Part shown: piece after piece, positions 39,621-48,884 of the stretch
How positions within the stretch are numbered: the first letter of the stretch is position 1
How the letters are laid out: the number at the start of each line of letters is the position of its first letter
NCBI RefSeq assembly: GCF_041379945.2
Contig: NZ_JBFTXJ020000012.1
Coordinates: 1-64,000 of the forward strand
Direction of reading: 5' to 3'
Source of the DNA: Aneurinibacillus sp. REN35
GTDB lineage: Bacteria; Bacillota; Bacilli; Aneurinibacillales; Aneurinibacillaceae
Length of the DNA stretch: 64,000 nucleotides
Position numbers and translations under genes: made by a program
Notes under the pieces: generated by a model
The model's input: only the letters and a program-made list of their open reading frames with translations
What the model was told of the DNA's origin: nothing
The model's database searches: none

Positions 39621-39730
39621 TCTCTTGCCTCCATCTACCCAAGTTTTTATATAGACATCTCTTTGCACAGTTTTTGTCCCTATCGCAAAAAGAACGCCGA
39701 TATGTCGTATGTAATCCTATCAAGCATCCG

Positions 39731-40609
39731 CTAACTGTGACGGAAGCCTTCGCCAAGCACCTCATTCGCATCGCTTACGATAACGAAGGCTGCCGGGTCA
39801 ATTCGCTTCACAATCGTTTTGAGCCGAGCGAGTTGGTTCTGTGCCACGACACACATTAATACGGGCCGCTCTTCGTCCGTATAGCCGCCATGCGCGGCCA
39901 GACGCGTCACGCCCCGGTCCATCTCATACAAAATCGCATCACGAATTTCATCTCGCTGATTCGAAATAATAAATGCCATCTTCGCATAGCCAAGTCCCAC
40001 CTGTACTGCGTCAATGGTCTTCCCGGTAATATAGAGCGTAATGAGGGCATACAGCGCCTTCTCCGGGCCGAATACAAAAGCCGCAGTCAGTACTACCAAC
40101 CCGTCAATAGCAAGCACAGCCACACCCAGACTGAATCCAAGATAGCGATGCAGAATTTGTGCCAGCAGATCCGTTCCTCCGGTCGATGCGCCCGCTCGAA
40201 ACACAAGACCAATTCCTACACCGACACCAACACCCCCATATAACGCCGCTAGCAGCGGTTCATGGGTAATCGTCTGCCAATTCTCTGTCATAAGAACGAA
40301 CAACGGCAGCACAAATGTGCCGTACAAGGTCTTCACTCCAAATTGACGGCCCAACACAAAAAAACCGATAATAACGAACAAAAAATTAAGCACCCACTGC
40401 GTATATGCCGGACGAATGCCGAACAAATAGCCTGTGATAATGCTAATGCCGCTCACACCACCTGAAGCAATCTGAAACGAGTTCAAAAACAGATTGAATG
40501 CCACAGCGACGCAAAATGCGCCTGCCGTAAGCAGAACATACTGTTTGATTCCTGTTATCCATGCAGGAGGCTTTGTATGAGTCGTTGCTGTTCTCTGGCG
40601 CATGTCCAC
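39731..40609 (-). CDS. yvjA: YvjA-like YitT-family membrane protein
   Basis: A 292-residue protein with five or six hydrophobic segments (about 20-40, 55-75, 80-100, 115-140, 155-175 and 180-195) and a C-terminal cytoplasmic DUF2179 domain (about 210-285: AFIISNQRDEIRDAIL, VTRLAAHGGYTDEERPVLM). Its place after prfB matches yvjA of B. subtilis. The biochemical role of the family is unknown. The GTG at 40609 and the ATG at 40603 are both possible starts. Confidence 0.8.
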   Translation of the reverse strand: MDMRQRTATTHTKPPAWITGIKQYVLLTAGAFCVAVAFNLFLNSFQIASGGVSGISIITGYLFGIRPAYTQWVLNFLFVIIGFFVLGRQFGVKTLYGTFVLPLFVLMTENWQTITHEPLLAALYGGVGVGVGIGLVFRAGASTGGTDLLAQILHRYLGFSLGVAVLAIDGLVVLTAAFVFGPEKALYALITLYITGKTIDAVQVGLGYAKMAFIISNQRDEIRDAILYEMDRGVTRLAAHGGYTDEERPVLMCVVAQNQLARLKTIVKRIDPAAFVIVSDANEVLGEGFRHS

Positions 40610-40651
40610 TCATTCGCTTTCCTAATAAGGATGTCATGCATATACATCATT

Positions 40652-40694
40652 CATAGATGGAAAAAAGACGCGCTGGCATCTTCCTCCATCTATG
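40652..40694 (-). terminator. Nested inverted repeat / terminator after prfB
   Basis: An outer perfect stem CATAGATGG/CCATCTATG encloses an inner AAGATGC-CAGC-GCGTCTT hairpin followed by T residues on the minus strand. The inner hairpin with its T-run can terminate transcription of secA-prfB; the outer arms would extend the fold. Confidence 0.65.
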
Positions 40695-40732
40695 CATGAT
40701 AACTCTTAGCACTTGCACGAAGACACATACGT

Positions 40733-41849
40733 TTATGATTCTGTCGAATGACCCAACTGCTGGCGCAGATACGCATCAATAAACGGTGTCAATTCACCAT
40801 CCATAACAGCCTGCACATTCCCTGTTTCATGATTTGTGCGATGGTCCTTTACCATACTGTATGGATGGAATACATAGGAGCGGATCTGGCTGCCCCAGCC
40901 GATCTCTTTTTGCTCACCGCGCAGCTTCGCGGCTTCCTCTTCCTGCTCCTGAATTTTGCGCTCATATAATTTGGAGCGCAACATCTTCATCGCCTTCTCG
41001 CGGTTTTTGATCTGCGAGCGTTCCGTCTGACAGGTCACGACAACACCGGTCGGCGTATGCGTAATCCGCACGGCCGAATCGGTCGTATTGACGTGCTGTC
41101 CGCCTGCCCCGCTGGAGCGGTACGTATCGATCTTTAAGTCATCCGGCTTGATATCAATCTCAATATCATCGTCAATCTCAGGTACGACATCACACGACAC
41201 AAACGACGTATGACGGCGGCCCGACGAATCGAACGGAGAGATGCGCACCAGACGATGCACACCCTTCTCCGCCTTCAGATAGCCGTATGCGTTATGGCCT
41301 TTGATCAACAGCGTGACGCTTTTTACACCGGCTTCCTCACCCGGCAGATAATCAAGCGTCTCCACCTTGAAATTCTGCTTCTCCGCCCAGCGGGTATACA
41401 TACGCAGTAGCATATCCGCCCAATCCTGCGATTCGGTACCACCCGCACCTGGATGAAGCTCAAGGATCGCATTTTTCTTATCGTACGGCTGGCTTAACAG
41501 AAGCTGCAGCTCATACTCATTAAGACGCTGCTGCAGCGCTGTCGTTGCCTCCACAATATCGGGAATGAGCGACTCCTCCGCCTCTTCGGCGTACAGGTCC
41601 ATCATCACTTCAATATCTTCGTACTCGGACTCCATCTCTTCAATGGCTGTCACCGCATCTTTTAGCGCATTCACTTCACCGATGATTACCTGTGCCGCGT
41701 CATTATCGTCCCAGAAATTCGGTGCTGCCATCTTTTCTTCTAAGGCCGCAATTTGCTTTTGCTTGCCAGGGAAGTCAAAGAGACCCCCTGATCTCCGCCA
41801 ATCGCTTGCCGATGGCTGTCATGTGCTGCTTTGCTTCCGTTAGTGGCAT
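40733..41849 (-). CDS. prfB: PrfB, peptide chain release factor 2 (programmed +1 frameshift)
   Basis: Release factor for UGA and UAA. The main frame carries the recognition region [14 protein letters not shown] and the GGQ loop [17 protein letters not shown]. The first 24 codons are in another frame, from the ATG at 41849 (behind AGGAGG) to an in-frame TGA at 41777-41775, so the intact product of about 371 residues needs a +1 shift. Reading [10 protein letters not shown]...IRGSL then [16 protein letters not shown] matches the family N-terminus. The start lies three bases after the secA stop. This is normal autoregulation, not a pseudogene. Confidence 0.97.
41772..41790 (-). promoter_or_regulatory. 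prfB programmed frameshift site
   Basis: Minus strand AGGGGGTCTCTTTGAC: an internal Shine-Dalgarno AGGGGG, three bases, then CTT TGA C. This is the classic RF2 shift site, where low RF2 lets the ribosome slip from CTT to TTT and bypass the TGA. Confidence 0.95.
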
Positions 41850-41852
41850 GCT

Positions 41853-44372
41853 CTATTCCTCCTGGCCGCAGCAGTTCTTATACTTCTTCCCGCTGCCGCA
41901 GTAGCACGGATCATTGCGGCCAATTTTCGGCTCTTGGCGGCGTACCGGCTTCTTCGGTGCAGGTTCGCCGGAATCCGTCGGTGCCATCGCCTGACCCTTT
42001 GCTACTTCCTGACGCTCCAGATTGCTGCCGATATTTGCTTTCATAATATATGTCGCGACTTCTTCTTCGATGCTCGCGATCATCTGATTGAACATCTCAT
42101 AGCCTTCCATCTGATACTCACGCAGCGGATCGGTCTGGCCGTAAGCACGCAGGTGAATTCCCTGACGGAACTGATCCATCGCATCGATGTGATCCATCCA
42201 CTTGCTGTCCACAGCGCGCAGCACGACAACCTTCTCGAACTCGCGGAAGTCTTGTTCTTCCATTAATTCTTCCCGCTCCGTATACAGCTTCTCTACAAGG
42301 TTGCGGAACACTTCCACAATCTCTTCGCGGTCCTTGCCCCAGATCTCTTTCTTATCAAGCTGACCTTCAAAGAGGAATGAACCGTTGCAGTGATTGAGGA
42401 GCGCATCGAGATCCCATTCCTCTTCCACCACTTCATCTGGGCAGTGAATGTCAATCAGACGCTCCACATGCGACATGATCATGCCGATGACTACATCGCG
42501 CAGCGAATCAGACTCCAGCACTTCACGACGCTGCTTATAGATTACCGTACGCTGCTGATTCATTACATCATCATACTGCAGGACGACGCGGCGCATATCG
42601 AAGTTCGCACCCTCTACGCGCTTCTGGGAGGATTCAATCGCACGAGATACCATCTTACTCTCGATTGGCATATCTTCTTCCATACCAAGACGGTCCATCA
42701 TGCCCATGATATTCTCGGAGCCGAATTTGCGCATCAGCTCATCCTCAAGTGAAATAAAGAACTGCGAAGAACCCGGGTCCCCTTGACGTCCAGCACGACC
42801 GCGCAGCTGATTATCAATGCGGCGGCTCTCATGGCGCTCCGTACCGATAATATGCAGACCGCCAAGTTCGGCGACACCCTCGCCCAATTTAATGTCCGTA
42901 CCACGGCCCGCCATATTAGTTGCAATCGTAACTGCGCCGCGCTGACCGGCCATGGAGACAATCTCTGCCTCACGGTCATGCTGCTTGGCATTCAGTACTT
43001 CATGGCGGATGCCTTTCTTCCGCAGATGGGCTGAGATGAGCTCTGATTTTTCAATAGAGGTCGTACCTACAAGCACCGGACGGCCTTCTTTATGATGCTT
43101 CTCCACATCTTCGACCACGGCACGGTATTTGCCGCGTTCTGATTTATAGATCGCATCCGGCTTATCTTCACGGATAACCGGTTTATTGGTTGGGATTACG
43201 ATAACATACAGTCCATAGATCTTCTGGAATTCTTCTTCCTCTGTCTTCGCTGTACCTGTCATACCACCCAGTTTCTTATACATACGGAAGTAGTTCTGCA
43301 GTGTAATCGTCGCAAGCGTCATGCTCTCGTTCTGTACCTGCAGGCCTTCCTTCGCTTCAATCGCCTGATGCAGACCGTCGCTATAGCGGCGTCCCTGCAT
43401 GAGACGACCGGTAAATTCATCGACAATAATGACCTCACCGTTGTCCACCACATAGTCCGTATCACGCTTCATCATCACACGTGCCTTCAGTGCAATATTG
43501 ACATGGTGGTTGAGCAGAATATGCTCGGTATCATACAGATTATCGATATTAAATGCACGCTCAACTTCAGCCACACCTTTTTCAGTAAGTGCCGCCGAGT
43601 TCGCTTTAATATCAATCGTATAATGCTCTTCTTCTTTTAAACGCGTCACAAAGCGGGCAGCGACATGATACAGTTCAGTCGATTTTTCCGCTTCTCCTGA
43701 GATAATCAGCGGGGTACGCGCTTCATCGACAAGAATACTGTCCACCTCATCGACAATACAATAACTCAACGGGCGCTGTACCATCTGTTCTTTATACAGC
43801 ACCATATTGTCACGCAGGTAATCGAAGCCAAATTCGTTGTTCGTACCGTACGTAATATCGGCGGCATACGCTGCGCGCTTCTCATCCGGCGACATTCCGT
43901 TTAAGTTCACTGCCCAGCTTAGTCCGAGGAAGTTATAGATCTGACCCATTTCCTCAGCATCACGTGCCGCCAAATATTCATTGACGGTAATGACATGCAC
44001 ACCATTCCCAGCGAGCGCATTCAAATAAACCGGCAGCGTTGCCACCAGCGTCTTTCCTTCACCGGTACGCATCTCAGCAATCTTGCCTTCATGCAGCACC
44101 ATACCACCGATTAACTGCACATCATAGTGGCGCATGCTAAGTACACGGCGACCGGCTTCGCGGCAGACCGCGAACGCTTCATACATGATATCATCCAACG
44201 TCTCGCCTTTTGCGAGCCGCTCTCTAAACTGTTCGGTTTTATCGCGCAGTTGTTCATCTGTCAACGCCTGCATTTGCGGTTCCAACGCATTAATCTTCTC
44301 GACACGCTTGTACAGCTTCTTTACATCGCGTTCGTTGGAATCGCCTATCATCTTTTTCAGTATTCCTAGCAT
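41853..44372 (-). CDS. secA: SecA, preprotein translocase ATPase
   Basis: Motor that pushes unfolded preproteins through SecYEG. The 839-residue protein has Walker [18 protein letters not shown], the DEAD-like box [19 protein letters not shown] and [15 protein letters not shown]. The C-terminal zinc site is [16 protein letters not shown] (CXCX8CC). Full length. It begins the secA-prfB transcript behind its own promoter. Confidence 0.98.
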   Translation of the reverse strand: MLGILKKMIGDSNERDVKKLYKRVEKINALEPQMQALTDEQLRDKTEQFRERLAKGETLDDIMYEAFAVCREAGRRVLSMRHYDVQLIGGMVLHEGKIAEMRTGEGKTLVATLPVYLNALAGNGVHVITVNEYLAARDAEEMGQIYNFLGLSWAVNLNGMSPDEKRAAYAADITYGTNNEFGFDYLRDNMVLYKEQMVQRPLSYCIVDEVDSILVDEARTPLIISGEAEKSTELYHVAARFVTRLKEEEHYTIDIKANSAALTEKGVAEVERAFNIDNLYDTEHILLNHHVNIALKARVMMKRDTDYVVDNGEVIIVDEFTGRLMQGRRYSDGLHQAIEAKEGLQVQNESMTLATITLQNYFRMYKKLGGMTGTAKTEEEEFQKIYGLYVIVIPTNKPVIREDKPDAIYKSERGKYRAVVEDVEKHHKEGRPVLVGTTSIEKSELISAHLRKKGIRHEVLNAKQHDREAEIVSMAGQRGAVTIATNMAGRGTDIKLGEGVAELGGLHIIGTERHESRRIDNQLRGRAGRQGDPGSSQFFISLEDELMRKFGSENIMGMMDRLGMEEDMPIESKMVSRAIESSQKRVEGANFDMRRVVLQYDDVMNQQRTVIYKQRREVLESDSLRDVVIGMIMSHVERLIDIHCPDEVVEEEWDLDALLNHCNGSFLFEGQLDKKEIWGKDREEIVEVFRNLVEKLYTEREELMEEQDFREFEKVVVLRAVDSKWMDHIDAMDQFRQGIHLRAYGQTDPLREYQMEGYEMFNQMIASIEEEVATYIMKANIGSNLERQEVAKGQAMAPTDSGEPAPKKPVRRQEPKIGRNDPCYCGSGKKYKNCCGQEE

Positions 44373-44442
44373 CGGGTATCCAATCCCCTTCCAATCTTCA
44401 CTCTTCCTTGCTAGTTGAACGGTTGGTCCGCTCTAAATTTTA

Positions 44443-44471
44443 ATTTTAACAGTATCATAAGGGGTTGACAA
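44443..44471 (-). promoter_or_regulatory. Sigma-A promoter of secA-prfB
   Basis: TTGTCA (44466-44471) and TAAAAT (44443-44448) with exactly 17 bases between. The leader to secA is about 65 bases. Confidence 0.7.
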
Positions 44472-44543
44472 GAAATATAGAATATTATGGGGAGGCATAG
44501 ATCATACCAAATATTCACTGTCTGCACATACCCTATCTCATGC

Positions 44544-44569
44544 AAAAAAAGGCGCCCGAGAGCGCCTTT
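44544..44569 (-). terminator. Intrinsic terminator after hpf
   Basis: Minus strand AAAGGCGC-TCTCGG-GCGCCTTT followed by more T residues. Confidence 0.9.
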
Positions 44570-44589
44570 CATCTGCATCTATACAGTTG

Positions 44590-45144
44590 TTACACATTCT
44601 CCGGCTCAATTAAGCCAAAACGTCCGTCTTTACGGCGATAGACAACATTCACTTCTTCCGTCTCTGCGTTGCTGAACACGAAGAAATTATGGCCTAACAT
44701 GTCCATCTGCAGCACGGCTTCCTCTGCGTCCATTGGCTTTAAATTGAAGCGCTTCGTCTTCACGATATGGATGGAGTCATCTTCCTCCACCGGCGCTTCT
44801 GCACTTTCGATGATTGGTTCCGCATCCACAAACATAGCGCCCTGTTGGCGATATTTGCGATTCACCTTCGTTTTATGCTTACGAATCTGGCGCTCTAACT
44901 TCTCAACGACCAGATCAATTGCCGCATACATATCGCTGTTCGTATCTTCAGCGCGAAGAATCACTCCCGGCATCGGGATCGTCACTTCTACTGTATGTTC
45001 GCCGCGCAGCACGCGGAGCGTTACATTGCAGGAGAATGAGGAAGTATTCTCAAAGTAGCGCTCGAGGCGACCGATTTTTTTCTCTACATAGTCTCGGAGT
45101 GCAGGAGTTACTTCGATATTTTCACCACGGGTGTTGTATTGCAT
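44590..45144 (-). CDS. hpf: HPF, long-form ribosome hibernation factor
   Basis: Binds the 30S subunit and joins ribosomes into inactive 100S dimers in stationary phase. The 184-residue protein has an N-terminal S30AE/YfiA domain (about 1-100: NTRGENIEVTPALRDYVEKK) and a C-terminal dimerisation domain (about 125-183: KRFNLKPMDAEEAVLQMDML, VVYRRKDGRFGLIEP). The frame opens 56 codons earlier. The ATG at 45144 with AAAGGAGGAG is clearly the start and lies behind a sigma-H type promoter. It corresponds to yvyD of B. subtilis, next to secA. Confidence 0.95.
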   Translation of the reverse strand: MQYNTRGENIEVTPALRDYVEKKIGRLERYFENTSSFSCNVTLRVLRGEHTVEVTIPMPGVILRAEDTNSDMYAAIDLVVEKLERQIRKHKTKVNRKYRQQGAMFVDAEPIIESAEAPVEEDDSIHIVKTKRFNLKPMDAEEAVLQMDMLGHNFFVFSNAETEEVNVVYRRKDGRFGLIEPENV

Positions 45145-45174
45145 ATGGATACTCCTCCTTTCATCTATATCTAT

Positions 45175-45204
45175 ATATTCCCCTTTCTCGACTGATAATC
45201 CTTC
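45175..45204 (-). promoter_or_regulatory. Sigma-H promoter of hpf
   Basis: GAAGGATTA (45196-45204), 12 bases, GGGGAATAT (45175-45183). Both boxes fit the B. subtilis sigma-H consensus RNAGGAWWW-N11-12-RNNGAATWW at every fixed position. hpf/yvyD is a known sigma-H and sigma-B target. A transcript from here gives a leader of roughly 25 bases with the AAAGGAGG site. Confidence 0.8.
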
Positions 45205-45400
45205 TTTATCCGACATTTTTTTACCATCTTTTGCGAACTTTTTGTGACGTTGCGGCAGCACAGTATAGACCAAAGCTTCATCATACTGCCTGTATCTACA
45301 ATAAAGCATCAAACTACCGTCAAAAAATCAACTACAAAAACAGCTATCAGAATATGGTATAAATAAGAATAAGGAAGATTTTACAAAGGGGGAATAGAAG

Positions 45401-46483
45401 ATGACGCTTGTGCCTACATCTTATGAGCTCATTGGGCGCATCCTACATACAGACATATACAATGAAAAGGGAACGCTGCTGCTGGGCGCAGGCAAAATGC
45501 TCACTGCCAAAGACATTGATGCGATGCTCATCAACGGCGTATTTGAAATTGCGGTCAAAGGAGCAGCCGAGCCGTCAATACCAATCGATAACATCGCCCC
45601 GCCACTCCTGCAGGAAATCGATCAAGCATGGAGTTATGCGCCGGAAATGGCTGTGATCTATAAGGAAACGTTATCAGGTATCAAAAGCCTGCTTGAAGAA
45701 GCACAGAATGGAGCCCAACCTAACGTACAGGACATCGTAGCCCGCTTCTCCCCTCTTCTGACCCACGCCTTAGAGAACCGGTACGTTTTCCATCCGCTTC
45801 ACACACTTAAAGGCAAAGATGAATATACGTACCGCCACAGCATCAACACCGGCCTTCTCTCAGGTCTCATCGCGCGCCTGCTCGGTTTGCCGGATGCGGT
45901 ATGCATGGAAGTCGGTGTCGCCGGATTGTTCCATGATATCGGCAAACTGGAGATTTCCGATGATATTCTTAACAAGCCTACAGAATTAAATGAAGCGGAA
46001 CGAGAACACATGCACCGTCATACACAATACGGATATGCCCTGCTGCGCAAAATCCCTAATCTTCCCCGATCCTTTGCTGATGTCGCCCTGCTTCATCACG
46101 AGCGGCTCGATGGATCTGGCTATCCGTTTGGACTGAAGCATGAGAATATTCCACTGTCGGTTCAGATCGTATCAGTAGCAGATAAGTTCGATGCACTTGC
46201 ATCCGATCGTGTATATAAGGCGAAGGTGTCACCCTTCGAAGCGGCTGCTGTGCTATGGAGTGCTCAATTTGCCGGAAGGATGAATCCTGCTGTCGTCACA
46301 CCGTTCGTGACATATATTCTAGAGTCATATGTGAGTTCGCGGGTGCGCTTATCGAACGGAGAGGAAGGCGTAATTGTGCGGTATAGTCTGCAAGATCCGT
46401 TGCGCCCGCTCGTGCGGATGGACAGTGGAGACTTTCTTGAATTGGATAGAATGAGGGAGATTATAATTACTGAAGTGCTCTAA
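45401..46483 (+). CDS. HD-GYP domain phosphodiesterase
   Basis: A 360-residue cytoplasmic protein with an N-terminal segment (about 1-130) of no recognised domain. The HD-GYP domain spans about 135-310, with HD at 178-179 (LFHDIGK) and the signature HHERLDGSGYP at 232-242. A C-terminal PilZ-like or unknown segment follows (about 320-360). HD-GYP proteins degrade cyclic di-GMP, and the extra His residues needed for metal binding are present. Start ATG at 45401 with AAAGGGGG upstream. It probably has its own weak promoter (TGGTATAAA, 45355-45363). Nearby flagellar genes make a motility link plausible. Confidence 0.88.
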   Translation: MTLVPTSYELIGRILHTDIYNEKGTLLLGAGKMLTAKDIDAMLINGVFEIAVKGAAEPSIPIDNIAPPLLQEIDQAWSYAPEMAVIYKETLSGIKSLLEEAQNGAQPNVQDIVARFSPLLTHALENRYVFHPLHTLKGKDEYTYRHSINTGLLSGLIARLLGLPDAVCMEVGVAGLFHDIGKLEISDDILNKPTELNEAEREHMHRHTQYGYALLRKIPNLPRSFADVALLHHERLDGSGYPFGLKHENIPLSVQIVSVADKFDALASDRVYKAKVSPFEAAAVLWSAQFAGRMNPAVVTPFVTYILESYVSSRVRLSNGEEGVIVRYSLQDPLRPLVRMDSGDFLELDRMREIIITEVL

Positions 46484-46506
46484 CAATTTTTAGGTAATAC
46501 TGAAAA

Positions 46507-46533
46507 ACCCCTGAGGAAATTTCCCTCAGGGGT
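46507..46533. terminator. Bidirectional terminator between the HD-GYP gene and csp
   Basis: ACCCCTGAGG/CCCTCAGGGGT stem between converging genes. On the minus strand it is followed by TTTTTC. Confidence 0.85.
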
Positions 46534-46595
46534 GTAATTATCATTCGTTGTATGTGGATCTACCTTGATTCCATTACTTGGAAAGGTGATGCATA

Positions 46596-46793
46596 TTACA
46601 ACTTAATAACGTTTGCTGCTTGAGGTCCACGAGCGCCTTCAACGATTTCGAATTCAACGCTTTGTCCTTCTTCAAGCGATTTGAAACCTTCGGATTGAAT
46701 AGCAGAGAAGTGTACGAATACGTCGTCTCCATCTTCGCGTTCGATGAAACCATAACCTTTTTCAGCATTAAACCATTTTACTTTACCTTGCAT
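46596..46793 (-). CDS. cspB: Cold-shock protein (CspB family)
   Basis: A 65-residue single OB-fold RNA chaperone with both RNA-binding motifs: KGYGFIER (RNP1) and DVFVHFSA (RNP2). It starts [13 protein letters not shown] at 46793 with AAAGGG nine bases upstream. The frame opens three codons earlier. Which Csp paralogue this is cannot be told from one gene. Confidence 0.95.
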   Translation of the reverse strand: MQGKVKWFNAEKGYGFIEREDGDDVFVHFSAIQSEGFKSLEEGQSVEFEIVEGARGPQAANVIKL

Positions 46794-46892
46794 CAAATAC
46801 ATCCCTTTCCGTCAATAAAATATGAGAACATGTTATCGTGTTATCGTGGTTCCCACATCTAGAATATACCACTACATTCAAGGACAAGTCAA
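46794..46892 (-). promoter_or_regulatory. csp promoter and leader
   Basis: TTGACT (46887-46892), 18 bases, TATATT (46863-46868). The leader of about 60 bases carries a repeated CGATAACA (two copies in tandem). It is shorter than the typical E. coli cspA leader. Cold control by RNA structure is possible but not visible. Confidence 0.55.
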
Positions 46893-46951
46893 ATTAAATC
46901 AGTCGACGAAACCGGCAGTTATTCGACAATTGCGAAAAGAGTGCTTCTTTC

Positions 46952-47629
46952 CTAATCCGTTGCAAATCGCTTCTCTAGATACGCCACAAAGCGCGAAATG
47001 ATGAGGGTAAGGATCAGATATACCACCGCCATCGTGAGGTACGATTCCCAACGGGCAAAGGTTGATTTCGCTGTCGCATAGCCTGCATAAGCAAGCTCCG
47101 GTGCCGCAATAACCGCAAGCAGTGACGAGTCCTTGAGAAGTGCGATGAATTCATTGCCGAGCGGCGGAATCATCCGCTTAAATGCCTGAGGCAGGATGAC
47201 ATGGCGCATTGCTTGTCCACTGTCCATCCCCAGCGAACGCGCCGCTTCCATCTGACCACGATCAATGGATTGAATCCCTGCTCGGAAAATCTCCGCGATA
47301 TAGGCCCCTGCATTCAGGGAAAGCGCCACAAAACCTGAAAACACAGCGGATGGCGGCTCACCACCTATAAACAATGCCCAAAGCTCCGGAATGGCCGCAA
47401 AGTGAATCAATAGAATCTGCACAAACAGCGGTGTGCCTCGAAACACAGTTATGTATGCTACGGACGGCCAGCGCACCAACGGATTTTTCGATAAACGTCC
47501 GAGCCCAAAAATCAATCCTAGAATCGTTCCTACAAAGACCCCAACAGAGGTGAAAAGAATCGTATATCCTACACCGCGGATAAACATCTCACGGTATTCG
47601 TAAATGACACTCCAATCCAATACGTCCAC
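46952..47629 (-). CDS. Polar amino-acid ABC transporter permease (GlnP/TcyB family)
   Basis: A 225-residue inner permease with about five transmembrane segments. The ABC-contact EAA loop is QMEAARSLGMDSGQAMRHVILPQ (about 130-150), the signature of the HisMQ/GlnP family. It works with the binding lipoprotein encoded upstream. The gap between them (179 bases) holds a terminator-like hairpin. No ATPase gene is adjacent, so an ATPase must come from another locus. Confidence 0.9.
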   Translation of the reverse strand: MDVLDWSVIYEYREMFIRGVGYTILFTSVGVFVGTILGLIFGLGRLSKNPLVRWPSVAYITVFRGTPLFVQILLIHFAAIPELWALFIGGEPPSAVFSGFVALSLNAGAYIAEIFRAGIQSIDRGQMEAARSLGMDSGQAMRHVILPQAFKRMIPPLGNEFIALLKDSSLLAVIAAPELAYAGYATAKSTFARWESYLTMAVVYLILTLIISRFVAYLEKRFATD

Positions 47630-47677
47630 AGCCTTTCTTTGTCACTTTCCTATGCTACCAATGTAAACAGGCGAAAA

Positions 47678-47701
47678 GTGCGCGGGAACTTGTCCGCGCA
47701 C
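47678..47701 (-). terminator. Hairpin between binding protein and permease genes
   Basis: Minus strand GTGCGCGG-ACAAGTTC-CCGCGCAC followed by TTTT. It probably terminates part of the transcript and gives more binding protein than permease, a common ratio control. Confidence 0.7.
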
Positions 47702-47808
47702 CCTCTTTATGCATAACGTATTCATTATACCGGATAAACATACGGATGCCTAGTTCTTTTTTCGACTTTCTTTATTTTTAGCTCACCCGCTTCTTCTCAC
47801 CTTATTCC

Positions 47809-48651
47809 TTATTTCTTCTCTTCACCAAAATATTGCTTGAAGATCTCATCATACTTACCGTTTTCTTTAATTGTCTTCAGCCCTTTATTGATTTCCTCTA
47901 CTAGCTGCGTATTGCCTTTCTTCACCATTAAGCCATACTGTTCAGGCACAACGTTCGGATCTTTTACCGTCTTATAGCCTGCCTTGCCGGAATTCTTAAG
48001 GAAATCATTCAGTACCGCATTATCAGCTACTACCGCATCAACACGCTGGGCATACAGCTCTTCTACTGCGGATGGCGTATCATCAAAGCCTTTAAGTTTT
48101 GCATTGCCTTTGCCTAAGACCTTCTCGGCAAGAGCCGCACCTGTCGTACCACTCTGTACCCCAACACGCATATCCTTAATATCTTCAATCTTCGTCACAT
48201 TGGCGCTCTCCGGTACCATAATCAACTGGAAGGCATCAAAGTACGGATCAGAGAAATCATATTTCTTCTTGCGCTCATCATTGATCGTAATGGCAGAGAT
48301 TCCGATATCACGCTTGCCTTTATCGATGTCTTCAAAAAGCGGGTCCCAACCTGCATGCTCAATCTGTAATTCCCAACCATTCACTTCTGCAATCGCCTTT
48401 ACGATATCCATATCAAAGCCCACCGGCTTGCCATCCGGTCCCTGCTTCTCAAACGGCGGGTATGCCGCATCTGTACCGACCTTGAGAACCTTCTTCTCGC
48501 CGCCGGAAGCCGCCTCCTTGCCCGCTTCCGCCTGCCCGCTTGCAGGCTTGCTTGCTCCCTTATCTCCGCCCCCGCATGCCGCGACCATGACGGCAAGCAG
48601 CACTAGCATGAACGCAGATAAAAGCGCTTTCATCTGTTTTTGCTTTTGCAT
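47809..48651 (-). CDS. Amino-acid ABC transporter substrate-binding lipoprotein
   Basis: A 280-residue family 3 solute-binding protein. The signal peptide is MQKQKQMKALLSAFMLVLLA with lipobox VAAC, followed by a short Gly/Ala/Lys linker and the two-lobed domain. Family motifs include VGTDAAYPPFEKQGPDGKPV, GFDMDIVKAIAEVNGW and VGVQSGTTGAA. Arginine, glutamine, cystine or a similar polar ligand is likely; the exact one cannot be told. The ATG at 48651 has AAAGGGGGA upstream, at long spacing. Confidence 0.88.
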   Translation of the reverse strand: MQKQKQMKALLSAFMLVLLAVMVAACGGGDKGASKPASGQAEAGKEAASGGEKKVLKVGTDAAYPPFEKQGPDGKPVGFDMDIVKAIAEVNGWELQIEHAGWDPLFEDIDKGKRDIGISAITINDERKKKYDFSDPYFDAFQLIMVPESANVTKIEDIKDMRVGVQSGTTGAALAEKVLGKGNAKLKGFDDTPSAVEELYAQRVDAVVADNAVLNDFLKNSGKAGYKTVKDPNVVPEQYGLMVKKGNTQLVEEINKGLKTIKENGKYDEIFKQYFGEEKK

Positions 48652-48706
48652 CGTGTCCAGTGTCCCCCTTTTGTCCATTTGTTTGTAGATAATAATGTTT
48701 GATTTA

Positions 48707-48735
48707 ATTATAAGGAGTGAACTAGGCAAATACAA
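48707..48735 (-). promoter_or_regulatory. Sigma-A promoter of the ABC binding protein
   Basis: TTGTAT (48730-48735) and TATAAT (48707-48712) with 17-base spacing, in an AT-rich region between hag and this gene. Confidence 0.65.
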
Positions 48736-48823
48736 TTAAAAAATATAAGAATTAATAGAATTTTTATAGTTATTTTATTCCTTTATCGCTTTACCGCAAA
48801 ATATTAAAGGGATAAATACCCAA

Positions 48824-48864
48824 AAGAAAAGCCCGAGAAAGTCGAGGAATGACTTTACTCGGGC
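48824..48864 (-). terminator. Intrinsic terminator after hag
   Basis: Minus strand GCCCGAG...AAAGTC-loop-GACTTT...CTCGGGC followed by TTTTCTTTT, a long two-part stem typical of a highly expressed flagellin gene. Confidence 0.9.
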
Positions 48865-48884
48865 GTTAATGATAGATCGTAAGT

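Noticed and set aside
41775-41777. In-frame TGA after 24 codons in prfB, as in a broken gene
   Set aside because: The surrounding AGGGGG and CTTTGAC is the standard RF2 programmed frameshift site.
46794-46862. Tandem CGATAACA repeat in the csp leader as part of a CRISPR or larger repeat array
   Set aside because: Only two short copies in tandem; no regular spacers. No CRISPR array was seen anywhere in the window.
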